From Nocardia sp. CDC159 (GTDB lineage Bacteria > Actinomycetota > Actinomycetes > Mycobacteriales > Mycobacteriaceae): a DNA stretch of 64,000 nucleotides. Under the pieces are notes generated by a model. That model saw nothing but the letters and a program-made list of their open reading frames with translations. It was not told the origin of the DNA and ran no database searches. The translations under genes and the position numbers were made by a program. Below, piece after piece: positions 25,170-32,950 of the stretch; positions within the stretch are counted from its first letter, which is position 1; each line of letters begins with the position of its first letter. The DNA is taken from contig NZ_JAMRXH010000013.1 in the NCBI RefSeq assembly GCF_023740735.1, positions 62,001 to 126,000 on the forward strand. The letters run 5' to 3'.

Positions 25170-25904
25170 TTACGGGCGGCGGGCGAAGCGGCCGGGGTCG
25201 GCCTGGTCTCGGGGTTTGACGATGATGGTGTCCAGATTTACGTGTGGGGGGCGGGTGGCTACGAAGCCGATGATTTCGGCGATGTCCTGGGCCAGCAATG
25301 GATCGATGCCCTCGTAGACCTTGGCGGCGCGGTCGGCGTCGCCGTTGAAGCGGACCAGGGAGAATTCGGTTTCCACTGCGCCGGGGGCGATTTCGGTGAG
25401 GCGGACGGGTTTGCCGAGGAGTTCGCCGCGCAGGGTGCGGTGCAGGATGGCCTGGGCGTGTTTGGCGGAGGTGTAGCCGGAGCCGTTGTCGTAGGCATGG
25501 AAGGCGGCTACCGAGGTGATCGTGACGATCAGGGCGTCGCCAGAGGCGATCAGCTTGGGGAGCAGGGCCTTGGTGATGCGCAGGGTGCCGAGCACATTGG
25601 TCTCCCACATCCAGCGCCAGTCGTCCAGGTCGGCCTCGGCGACGGGAGCCAGGCCCTTCGCGCCGCCCGCGTTGTTGACCAGCACGTCCACCCGTTCGAC
25701 GGCATCGGTGAACGCTCGCACCGAATCCTCGTCGGTCACATCCAGCGGCAGCGCGGTCCCGCCGACCTCCGCGGCCAGCCGCTCGAGCCGATCCACGCGT
25801 CGTGCTCCGACATAGACGTGGTAGCCCTGTTTGGCGAGCTCACGGGCGGTGGCTTCCCCGATGCCCGAGCTGGCCCCGGTGACGACGGCGGTACGAGTGC
25901 TCAT
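25170..25904 (-). CDS. Short-chain dehydrogenase/reductase
   Basis: Classical SDR oxidoreductase of 244 residues using NAD(P)H. It has TGASSGIG (cofactor glycine motif), NNAGG, Ser in TITSVAA, and the catalytic YTSAK; the C-terminal part includes IAPGAVETEF. It corresponds to Rv0484c by position and strand. The substrate is not known; YdfG-like dehydrogenases of hydroxy acids are the nearest functional class by motif. The stop codon lies in the inverted repeat. Confidence 0.92.
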   Translation of the reverse strand: MSTRTAVVTGASSGIGEATARELAKQGYHVYVGARRVDRLERLAAEVGGTALPLDVTDEDSVRAFTDAVERVDVLVNNAGGAKGLAPVAEADLDDWRWMWETNVLGTLRITKALLPKLIASGDALIVTITSVAAFHAYDNGSGYTSAKHAQAILHRTLRGELLGKPVRLTEIAPGAVETEFSLVRFNGDADRAAKVYEGIDPLLAQDIAEIIGFVATRPPHVNLDTIIVKPRDQADPGRFARRP

Positions 25905-25987
25905 GGCCCGAGCTTAGGGTCAGCCCACGTCGCGGGGCATCCGGTGGTGACCGGTTCCACCCGCTCGAGGGGAACTAGCCTGACCTC

Positions 25988-26812
25988 ATGGCGATTCGGG
26001 AAGTTGTGAGCGCGGACGGAACCAGCATTGTCTACCGGGTGACCGGACCGGCCGACGGGCGGCCGCTGGTTCTGCTGCACGGCTGGGCGGGCAACCTGCT
26101 CAACTGGGGCGTCGCGGCCGAGGAACTGGCTCGGCGGTTCCGGGTGATCGCGGTCGACCTGCGCGGCCACGGCTACTCGGGCGCGCCCGAGACCGGCTAC
26201 GACGATCCGAAGAATTGGGCCGCCGACATCGCGGCCGTCCTGGCGGGGGAGGGCATCGAGACCGGCGCGGTGCTGCTGGGCTGGTCCTACGGCGGCATCG
26301 TGCTCACCGACTATCTGACCGCCTACGGCACCGGCGCGGTGGCGGGCGTCGTGTACTGCGGTTCGCAGGCGGGCATCGGCCGCGGCGTTCCGGGCGCGCA
26401 ACCGGGCCCGGCCATGCAGAAGGCCATTCCCGACGTCTTCGAGGAGAGCGCGGGCAAGGCGGTGCGCGGCTTCTCGGCCTTCGGCAGCGCCAACACCGGC
26501 GGCGCGCGCGACAAGGGCGCCGACGCGCAGCGGCTGTTCGGCGGCAGCCTCTCGACCCCGCCGCGGGTCCGCAAGGCGCTGTTCTATCGGACCGTCGACA
26601 ACACCGAAACCCTTCGCGCACTGGATGTTCCGGTTCTGGTGCTGCACGGCACCGCCGATCCGGTCGTGCCCATCGACAACGGCCGCTATATCGCCGAGGC
26701 GGCGCCGGATGCGCGCACGTCCTACTGGGAAGGCGCGCAGCACGGCCTGTTCGTCGAGGATCCGGACCGCTTCGTCGCCGAGGTGAGCGCGTTCGCCGAC
26801 GGCCTGAACTAG
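25988..26812 (+). CDS. Alpha/beta hydrolase, haloperoxidase/esterase-like
   Basis: Protein of 274 residues with HGWAGN oxyanion region, DLRGHGYSG, nucleophile elbow GWSYGG, acid Asp in GTADPVVP and His in AQHGLFVED, so the triad is complete. Fold and lengths resemble non-heme chloroperoxidase-like hydrolases, whose physiological reaction is usually ester hydrolysis. It is followed after 9 bp by the nitrilase family gene on the same strand, and probably shares its mRNA. Confidence 0.87.
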   Translation: MAIREVVSADGTSIVYRVTGPADGRPLVLLHGWAGNLLNWGVAAEELARRFRVIAVDLRGHGYSGAPETGYDDPKNWAADIAAVLAGEGIETGAVLLGWSYGGIVLTDYLTAYGTGAVAGVVYCGSQAGIGRGVPGAQPGPAMQKAIPDVFEESAGKAVRGFSAFGSANTGGARDKGADAQRLFGGSLSTPPRVRKALFYRTVDNTETLRALDVPVLVLHGTADPVVPIDNGRYIAEAAPDARTSYWEGAQHGLFVEDPDRFVAEVSAFADGLN

Positions 26813-26821
26813 GGCTCGCAT

Positions 26822-27514
26822 ATGCGCCGAGAACTGAAAATCGCTGTCGCCCAACCCAAATGCGTCGCCCACGACGTGGTCGCGAATGCCGTCGAACATG
26901 CCCAGGCGATACGCGAGGCACGCGCCCGGGTGGTGGTCTTCCCGGAACTGTCGCTGACCGGCTACGAACTGGATGCCGAGATCGTGACCCCGGACGACGA
27001 CCGGTTGGCGCCGATCATCGATGCCTGCGCCGAGACGGGTGCGCTGGCCCTCGCGGGCGCGCCGGTATCCGGCCCGCACATCGGAGTGCTCGGCGTGGAC
27101 GCGCACGGAGCCACGATCGTCTATCGCAAGGTTCATCTGCACGGCAGCGAGTCACACCGCTTCGTCCCCGGCGAGCACGCGGCGCTCGAGGTGGACGGCT
27201 GGCGGCTCGGTCTGGCGGTCTGCCTGGACACCAAGTTTCCCGAGCACGCCGCCCGCACGGCCGAACTCGGCATGGACGGCTACGTCGCCGGGGTCGTGAA
27301 CGCCGACCACGAGGCCGAACTGGCCGGTGAACGGGCCCGGCGGGTGGCGGCCGATCACGGCGTCTGGGTCGCGATCGCGGCCTTCGCGTGCCCGACCGGC
27401 GGCGGTTTCGACCGGACCTGCGGGCGTTCGGGCATCTGGTCGGCTACCGGTGAGCTGCTGGCGGAGGCGGGCCCGGAGCCGGGGGATCTCGTCTGGCATA
27501 CCTTTTCGGCCTGA
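26822..27514 (+). CDS. Carbon-nitrogen hydrolase (nitrilase superfamily)
   Basis: Amidase/nitrilase-fold enzyme of 230 residues. The Glu-Lys-Cys triad is visible: FPELSLTG (Glu), YRKVHL (Lys) and AVCLDTKFPE (Cys). M. tuberculosis carries a related gene (Rv0480c) in this neighbourhood but on the opposite strand and elsewhere in the order, so local rearrangement is likely. The substrate is probably a small amide; nothing in the sequence narrows it. Confidence 0.87.
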   Translation: MRRELKIAVAQPKCVAHDVVANAVEHAQAIREARARVVVFPELSLTGYELDAEIVTPDDDRLAPIIDACAETGALALAGAPVSGPHIGVLGVDAHGATIVYRKVHLHGSESHRFVPGEHAALEVDGWRLGLAVCLDTKFPEHAARTAELGMDGYVAGVVNADHEAELAGERARRVAADHGVWVAIAAFACPTGGGFDRTCGRSGIWSATGELLAEAGPEPGDLVWHTFSA

Positions 27515-27571
27515 TCGCGGGTAAGGCTTGTCACCGCGCTGAACCGCGCCGAGTGACGCCCTCGGTCGAGT

Positions 27572-27596
27572 GCCGGGGGAACGCACGTCCCCCGGC
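27572..27596. terminator. GC-rich hairpin after nitrilase gene
   Basis: GCCGGGGGA (27572-27580) pairs with TCCCCCGGC (27588-27596) around a 7-nt loop, 58 bp past the stop. No T-run. The remaining ~220 bp up to mshA show no gene; they should hold the mshA promoter but no box was identified. Confidence 0.5.
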
Positions 27597-27814
27597 CGGG
27601 ACGCCCCTCGAACGCCATTGTGTCGAGCGGCATTTCGCGGTGCCGACGAACCTGCGCGGTTGTGTCGCTTGATGTTTGCCAGGCTCTCGTCCGCATGGCT
27701 CGTTCCGAGCCCTCACGATGCGGCTTGCACGCGGCGATCAATGCGGTTGTGATGGCAGTCACTTGGTGGTGTAGGTCGCATCGGGGCATTCCTCCGGACG
27801 TGCACACTGGAGTG

Positions 27815-29167
27815 GTGAGTCAACGCGCGGACCTACGGCCCCATCGGATCGCCGTGTTGTCGGTGCACACCTCACCACTCGCGCAGCCAGGCACCGGCGA
27901 TGCGGGCGGCATGAACGTCTACGTGCTGCAAACCGCCATCCAACTGGCCCGGCGCGGCGTCGAGGTGGAGATCTTCACCCGCGCCACCTCCTCCAACGAC
28001 GAACCGGTCGTCGAGGCCGCACCCGGGGTGCTGGTGCGCAACGTCGTGGCCGGACCGTTCGAGGGGCTCGACAAACACGATCTGCCCACCCAGCTGTGCC
28101 CGTTCGCGGCCGAGGTGCTGCGGCAGGAGGCCCGGCACCAGCCCGGCCACTACGACCTCATCCATTCGCACTACTGGCTGTCCGGTCAGGTCGGCTGGCT
28201 GGCCCGGGACCGCTGGCGAGTGCCGCTGGTGCACACCGCGCACACCCTGGCCGCGGTGAAGAACGCCTATCTGGCCGAGGGCGACACCCCCGAACCCGCG
28301 GCCCGCGAGATCGGCGAGAAGCAGATCACCGCCGAGGCCGATCGCCTGGTCGCCAATACCGCCGAGGAGGCCCGGCAGCTGGTCGAGCTGTACGGGGCGG
28401 AACCGGAACACATCGACGTGGTGCTGCCGGGCGCGGATCTGGCGCGCTATCGGCCCGGCGAGAAACTGGTCGCCCGCGCCGAACTGGGCCTGTCCCCGCG
28501 CGAGCAGATCGTCGCCTTCGTCGGCCGGATCCAACCGCTCAAGGCGCCCGACGTGCTGGTGCGCGCCGCGGCACAGGTACTCGCCGCCGAGCCCGGGCGG
28601 GCGCTGCGGGTGCTGATCGTGGGCGGTCCGTCCGGCACGGGGCTGGAGCGCCCCGATTCGCTGATCGAATTGGCCGCGCAACTGGGCATCGCGGACCGGG
28701 TGACGTTCCTGCCGCCCCAGCCGCCGCATCGGCTGGTGCAGGTCTACCGCGCCGCCGATCTGGTGGCCGTGCCCAGCTACAACGAATCGTTCGGCCTGGT
28801 CGCCATCGAGGCGCAGGCCAGCGGGACGCCCGTGCTGGCCGCGCAGGTCGGCGGGCTGGGAACCGCTGTGCGCGACGGGGTTTCGGGGCTGCTGGTACCC
28901 GATCACAGCACCGCGCAATGGGCGGCGGGCCTGCGCCGGTTGCTCGACGATCCGCGGCGGCTGGAGCTGATGGGGGCGGCCGCGATCGAGCACGCCGCCA
29001 ACTTCTCCTGGGAACATACGGCCGAGGGTTTGCTGGACAGCTATTCCGAGGCGCTGGCGGGGTATCGAGGTGTGCGATCGCGACTGGCGGGTACGTTGCT
29101 GGCAGAGAGCAATCAAGCCAGGTCGCGGGCGCTGTGGCGGCGCCGGATAGGAGCGGTGCGTCGGTGA
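27815..29167 (+). CDS. mshA: D-inositol-3-phosphate glycosyltransferase (mycothiol synthesis)
   Basis: MshA transfers GlcNAc from UDP-GlcNAc to inositol-3-phosphate, the first step of mycothiol synthesis, in the cytoplasm. The GT4 protein of about 450 residues has VLSVHTSPLAQPGTGDAGGM at the acceptor loop, HSHYWLSGQVGWLAR, FVGRIQPLKAPDVL, and the EX7E-type PSYNESFGLVAIEAQ. GTG 27815 is an estimate: adjacent GTG 27812 and GTG 27800 are in frame and no ribosome site is decisive. It overlaps the YbjN gene by 4 bases. Rv0486 equivalent. Confidence 0.95.
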   Translation: MSQRADLRPHRIAVLSVHTSPLAQPGTGDAGGMNVYVLQTAIQLARRGVEVEIFTRATSSNDEPVVEAAPGVLVRNVVAGPFEGLDKHDLPTQLCPFAAEVLRQEARHQPGHYDLIHSHYWLSGQVGWLARDRWRVPLVHTAHTLAAVKNAYLAEGDTPEPAAREIGEKQITAEADRLVANTAEEARQLVELYGAEPEHIDVVLPGADLARYRPGEKLVARAELGLSPREQIVAFVGRIQPLKAPDVLVRAAAQVLAAEPGRALRVLIVGGPSGTGLERPDSLIELAAQLGIADRVTFLPPQPPHRLVQVYRAADLVAVPSYNESFGLVAIEAQASGTPVLAAQVGGLGTAVRDGVSGLLVPDHSTAQWAAGLRRLLDDPRRLELMGAAAIEHAANFSWEHTAEGLLDSYSEALAGYRGVRSRLAGTLLAESNQARSRALWRRRIGAVRR

Positions 29168-29658
29168 CGGACACGATTCGGGAAACCGCGAAGGTTATCG
29201 AGGACACCCTCGTCGAGCGCGAGGTGGAGTACACGCGCGAGGGTGCGGAAACCTTCATCGTCGTGCTTCCGGGTGAGCGCAAGCTGAAGACCACCGTCAT
29301 GCTGACCGTCGGCAAACACGGCGTGCGCTTGGAAAGCTTCGTCTGCCGCAAGCCCGACGAGAACTTCGAGGGCGTCTACAAATTCCTGCTGCGCCGCAAC
29401 CGCCGCCTCTACGGCGTGGCCTACACCCTCGACCGGGTCGGCGATATCTACCTGGTCGGGCGGATCGCCACCCATGCCGTCACCGCCGACGAACTGGACC
29501 GCGTCTTCGGGCAGGTGCTCGAGGCCGTCGACGCCGACTTCAACGTGCTGCTGGAGCTGGGCTTCGCGGAATCCATTCGGCGGGAATGGAAGTGGCGGGT
29601 GTCGCGGGGCGAGTCGCTGAAGAATCTGCGGGCGTTCGAGCATCTGGTCGAGGAATAG
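29164..29658 (+). CDS. YbjN domain protein
   Basis: Protein of 164 residues of the YbjN family (type III secretion chaperone-like fold), counterpart of Rv0487. It begins TDTIRETAKVIEDTL and has the alternating strand block FIVVLPGERKLKTTVMLTV. The GTG overlaps the mshA stop (GTGA), implying coupled translation. YbjN proteins have been tied to stress responses in enterobacteria; a role beside mycothiol synthesis is inference. Confidence 0.87.
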   Translation: MTDTIRETAKVIEDTLVEREVEYTREGAETFIVVLPGERKLKTTVMLTVGKHGVRLESFVCRKPDENFEGVYKFLLRRNRRLYGVAYTLDRVGDIYLVGRIATHAVTADELDRVFGQVLEAVDADFNVLLELGFAESIRREWKWRVSRGESLKNLRAFEHLVEE

Positions 29659-29711
29659 CCCTACGCTCTGCGGCTGTACCCCCCGGCACCGGCGCGAAAG
29701 GTGATCTCGGC

Positions 29712-30617
29712 ATGACCGTATTGGCCCTGGATATCGGCGCGACGAAGTTCGCGGCCGGAGTGGTGCAGGCCGGGCGGCAGGTCCGCGACGTGCGGCAGGT
29801 GCAGGTGCCGCGGACCAAGGTGTGGGAGACGTGCCGGGCCTTGCTGCGCGAGGTGGCCGGGGACGCCCGGATCACCGCGATCGGGATCGGCTCGGCGGGG
29901 CCGGTGGATGTGCGCTCGGGAATCACCGCGCCGCTGAACATTCCGGAGTGGAAGTCCGGATTCCCGATCGTGGCATCGGTCCAGGAGTTGTTCCCCGGGG
30001 CCGTGATTCGCTTCGCCATCGACGGCGCGTGTCTGGCGCTGGCCGAACATCACATCGGGGATCTGCGCGGCGTGCGCGACGGCCTGGCGATGACCGTCTC
30101 CTCCGGAATCGGCGGCGGCATCATCATCGACGGCCGGGTCGCGGTGGGCCGCACCGGAAATGCCGGTCATATCGGCCATATCGTCGTGCCCGGCTGGGAC
30201 GATCCGTGCGGCTGCGGCGGCATCGGCTGCGTGGAGGCCGTGGCCAGCGGCATGTCGTCGGTGCGCTGGGCGCGTGCGCAGGGCTGGGAGGGAACGACCG
30301 GCGTCGACCTCGCGCGGGCTGCCCAGGTGGGCGACGCCATTGCCCTCGCCGCCCTGCATCGCTCGGGAACCGCACTGGGGCAGGCGATTTCGTCCGCGGC
30401 CGCGCTGCTGGACATCGATCGGGTGGTGATCGGCGGCGGCTTCGCCGAATCCGGTGCGCCGCTGTGGGATCCGATGCGCGCGGCGCTCGCGAAACACGCG
30501 CGGTTGGGCTTCCTGCGCGAGCTGCGGGTGACGAAGTCACGCATCACCGGCGGGGCCACCCTGGTCGGCGCGGGCGTCCTGGCCGCCGGTCACGCCACCA
30601 CCGACGAGGACGACTGA
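29712..30617 (+). CDS. ROK family sugar kinase-like protein
   Basis: Protein of 301 residues with an ASKHA fold: phosphate-1 motif ALDIGATKFAAGVV, catalytic region SSGIGGGIIIDG, and the ROK zinc signature with His in GHIGHIVV followed by CGCGGIGCVEA. No N-terminal helix-turn-helix is present, so it should be a kinase rather than a ROK repressor, unlike Rv0485, which is usually described as a regulator. ATG 29712 follows AAAGG. Sugar substrate unknown, glucose or N-acetylmannosamine types being commonest. Confidence 0.87.
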   Translation: MTVLALDIGATKFAAGVVQAGRQVRDVRQVQVPRTKVWETCRALLREVAGDARITAIGIGSAGPVDVRSGITAPLNIPEWKSGFPIVASVQELFPGAVIRFAIDGACLALAEHHIGDLRGVRDGLAMTVSSGIGGGIIIDGRVAVGRTGNAGHIGHIVVPGWDDPCGCGGIGCVEAVASGMSSVRWARAQGWEGTTGVDLARAAQVGDAIALAALHRSGTALGQAISSAAALLDIDRVVIGGGFAESGAPLWDPMRAALAKHARLGFLRELRVTKSRITGGATLVGAGVLAAGHATTDEDD

Positions 30618-30619
30618 GC

Positions 30620-30829
30620 TCAGGCGGCGCGGGCGTAGGCCACCAGGGCATTGGCATGTCCGTGCCCGAGGCCGTGGTCGTTCTTCAGCCAGGCCACCAG
30701 CTCCATATGCTTGGTCAGCTCCGAGCCCTCGATCAGTTTCAGCCATTCGCCGATCGGCCTTCCGTACTTCTTCTCGATGGACGGGAAGTAGGAGGCAGGG
30801 CCCTTCGGGGCGGTGTTCTTCGCACTCAT
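30620..30829 (-). CDS. DUF4287 domain small protein
   Basis: Protein of 69 residues, soluble, matching DUF4287: PASYFPSIEKKYGRPIGEWL and a C-terminal GLGHGHANALVAYARA. The domain occurs alone or fused to DUF5655 in actinobacteria and has no established role. It converges on the ROK gene with two bases between stops and stands divergent from gpm. Confidence 0.8.
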   Translation of the reverse strand: MSAKNTAPKGPASYFPSIEKKYGRPIGEWLKLIEGSELTKHMELVAWLKNDHGLGHGHANALVAYARAA

Positions 30830-30952
30830 GCCCGTGACGACGAGGCCGCCCGCGGGAATTGATCGCCGCGTGAGTGTGTCGAGTGTCACGTCCAGGCCCT
30901 CGGGCGAACGCCCACTGGTACGGCCTGAAGCTCGCGGCGGCGGACGGCTAGC

Positions 30953-31699
30953 ATGACGGCCATGACGTACACCCTCGTTTTGCTGCGCCACGGCGAGAGC
31001 GAATGGAACGCCCTGAACCTGTTCACCGGCTGGGTGGACGTGCATCTGACGCAGAAGGGTCAGGCCGAGGGCAAGCGCGCCGGGGAGTTGCTGGCCGAAC
31101 AGGGCATCCTGCCCGACATCGTGTTCACCTCGCTGCTGCGCCGCGCGATCAGCACCGCCAATCTGGCCCTCGACGCGGCCGACCGGCACTGGATCCCGGT
31201 GGTGCGGGACTGGCGCCTCAACGAGCGGCACTACGGCGCCCTGCAGGGCAAGAACAAGGCGCAGATCCGCGACAAGTACGGCGACGAGCAGTTCATGCTG
31301 TGGCGGCGCAGCTACGACACCCCGCCGCCGCCGATCGACCTCGACGACGAATACAGCCAGGACGGCGATCCGCGCTATGCGGGCATCGACGTGCCGCGCA
31401 CCGAATGCCTGAAGGACGTCGTGGCCCGGATGGTCCCGTACTGGGAGTCGACCATCTCCAAGGAACTGCTGGCGGGTAGGACCGTACTCGTTGCCGCGCA
31501 TGGCAATTCGCTGCGCGCGCTGGTCAAGCACCTGGAGAACATCTCCGACGACGACATCGCCGGGCTGAACATCCCGACCGGCATCCCGCTGCGCTACGAA
31601 CTGGACGAGAACCTGCGCCCGGTCGGCCCGGGCGAGTACCTCGACCCGGAGGCCGCGGCGGCCGGTGCGGCGGCGGTCGCGAGCCAGGGCGGCAAATAG
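30953..31699 (+). CDS. gpmA: 2,3-bisphosphoglycerate-dependent phosphoglycerate mutase
   Basis: Interconverts 3- and 2-phosphoglycerate in glycolysis and gluconeogenesis. The 248-residue protein (M. tuberculosis Gpm1/Rv0489 type) has the phospho-histidine motif LLRHGESEWNALNLFTGW, the NERHYGALQG block with the acid Glu, and the second His in AAHGNSLRAL. The C-terminal Ala-rich tail (AAAAGAAAVA) matches actinobacterial Gpm1. ATG 30953 and ATG 30962 are both possible starts. Confidence 0.96.
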   Translation: MTAMTYTLVLLRHGESEWNALNLFTGWVDVHLTQKGQAEGKRAGELLAEQGILPDIVFTSLLRRAISTANLALDAADRHWIPVVRDWRLNERHYGALQGKNKAQIRDKYGDEQFMLWRRSYDTPPPPIDLDDEYSQDGDPRYAGIDVPRTECLKDVVARMVPYWESTISKELLAGRTVLVAAHGNSLRALVKHLENISDDDIAGLNIPTGIPLRYELDENLRPVGPGEYLDPEAAAAGAAAVASQGGK

Positions 31700-31729
31700 G
31701 CGGCCCGTTCATCTCGTGGACGCGTAAGG

Positions 31730-31753
31730 GGGCTGGGCAACGTCGCCCAGCCC
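31730..31753 (+). terminator. Hairpin terminator after gpm
   Basis: GGGCTGGGC (31730-31738) and GCCCAGCCC (31745-31753) form a perfect 9-bp stem with a 6-nt loop, 31 bp past the stop. There is no T-run. Confidence 0.6.
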
Positions 31754-31884
31754 TGGTAGTGTCCACCCGTTCAGCGTCGGGCTGTCGCTGAAATGCTTTC
31801 TGCCAGGGGATATTTCGATCCATCGCACGGGAGCTCGTCGCTGCCCGGCGCTGGTTCGACGACTCAGCGCAGAAAGAGATGCAC

Positions 31885-32619
31885 ATGTTCGCAGCGGGTA
31901 GGGCCCGACTCGTTTCCTGGGCCGCCGCTGCGGTGGCGGCAGTGGCCACCACCGCATTCACCGCCGGGACGGCCACCGCGGCCGCGCCGGTCACGCTCGG
32001 CGGCGGTTCCGGCATCATCCTCGAGCAGCTCGACGATCCGGGTAAGGCCGCCGACTGCACCCTCACCGCCATCGGCTTCGATACGGCCGACCGGCTCGTC
32101 GGCCTGACGGCCGGGCACTGCGGCCAGGTCGGCTCGCGGCTGCTGGCCGAATACGATCCGAAGGCCGGGGTGATCGGCCGGATCACCGCCAAGAGCGAGG
32201 ATATGGACTGGGCGATCATCGAATTCGACCCGGCCAAGGTGGTGCCCACCCGCAGCGTCGCGCAGTCGGTGATCAACTCCGTCGGGGCCGGTCCGGCGGT
32301 CGGCGACAATGTCTGCAAGAACGGCCGCACCACCGGCTTCACCTGCGGCATCGTGTGGGAAACCCATCCGATGTGGTTCGCCAGCCACGTCTGCGCCGAT
32401 CACGGCGACTCCGGCTCGCCGGTGCTGCGCGGTGATCAGTTGATCGGAATGGTGGTGGCGGGCAAGGACTTCCAGGTCGGCCCGGTGACCGTCGAGCTGC
32501 CCTCCTGCCAGGGCGCGGGCGATCTGATCCATCAGCCCGACGCCGCCACCACCATGCAGGTGGTGCTGCGCGATATCGACCGCCAGGGCGGTCCGGGGGC
32601 GGGCTTCCGGTTGTTCTGA
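31885..32619 (+). CDS. Secreted trypsin-like (S1) serine protease
   Basis: Exported protease of 244 residues. An N-terminal signal peptide (Arg-rich start, hydrophobic core, cleavage likely after TATAAA) leads to a chymotrypsin-fold domain with His78 (LTAGHCG), Asp108 (EDMDWAI) and Ser176 (GDSGSPV). Cysteine pairs flank the His and Ser loops as in streptogrisin-like enzymes. There is no long propeptide. ATG 31885 is preferred because AGAAAGAG ends 6 bases upstream. It is not part of the gpm-senX3 neighbourhood in M. tuberculosis, so it appears to be an accessory gene. Confidence 0.88.
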   Translation: MFAAGRARLVSWAAAAVAAVATTAFTAGTATAAAPVTLGGGSGIILEQLDDPGKAADCTLTAIGFDTADRLVGLTAGHCGQVGSRLLAEYDPKAGVIGRITAKSEDMDWAIIEFDPAKVVPTRSVAQSVINSVGAGPAVGDNVCKNGRTTGFTCGIVWETHPMWFASHVCADHGDSGSPVLRGDQLIGMVVAGKDFQVGPVTVELPSCQGAGDLIHQPDAATTMQVVLRDIDRQGGPGAGFRLF

Positions 32620-32627
32620 CGGGTGCT

Positions 32628-32656
32628 GCGGTGGCGGCCCGCGGGTCCGCCACCGC
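32628..32656 (+). terminator. Hairpin terminator after the S1 protease
   Basis: GCGGTGGCGG (32628-32637) pairs perfectly with CCGCCACCGC (32647-32656), loop of 9 nt, starting 8 bp past the stop codon. Confidence 0.65.
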
Positions 32657-32950
32657 CTCCGTTCGGACTGCGTCCCGCGTGAGCCTCATCACGTCTACGC
32701 TGCCGTAGCTATCACATTGCTGGTTATCGGAAATGATCCCTGGGCGAGGGTGGCGGCAGTCACATACGGGCCGGTCGGAAGTGGTACGGGTCATTTCCGG
32801 TAGGCAATCAGCCAGGTCACTACCGAGTTTCCAGTCGGATGAGAATCTGAGAGAAATTCGCTTCAGTTGGTGTAACCAGGGGTTTGCAACAGATTAAGAC
32901 GTGGCTAAACTCCCGGACGTTCGACCATTTCGAGAGGTGGATCACGTCCG
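32657..32950 (+). other. Leader region of CocE-type hydrolase with long-range inverted repeat
   Basis: No gene is seen. CGGAAATGA (32728-32736) and TCATTTCCG (32791-32799) are a perfect 9-bp inverted repeat separated by 54 nt, so the leader RNA could fold into an extended structure. It did not match any riboswitch consensus I could recall. Downstream of it only AT-richer sequence suited to a promoter was noted. Confidence 0.35.

Larger units (their letters stand above)
24845..25172. repeat. 29-bp inverted repeat enclosing the convergent intergenic region
   Basis: Positions 24845-24873 and 25144-25172 are inverse complements over 29 bp with a single mismatch (core CTCGCTTCGCTCG versus CTCGCTCCGCTCG). 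The left arm begins with the TAA stop of the L,D-transpeptidase; the right arm ends with the TAA stop (minus strand) of the SDR gene. Each arm can itself fold as a short CCCCGC/GCGGGG hairpin. Between the arms are tandem repeats and a strong terminator; there is no gene. Confidence 0.8.

Noticed and set aside
27620..27814. Upstream extension of mshA by about 65 codons
   Set aside because: The added residues are Cys/Arg/Trp-rich and unlike MshA N-termini; MshA similarity starts around HRIAVLSVHTSP.
32620..32950. c-di-AMP or other known riboswitch in the CocE leader
   Set aside because: No match to consensus cores I could recall; only one long-range inverted repeat is visible, so no RNA class is called.
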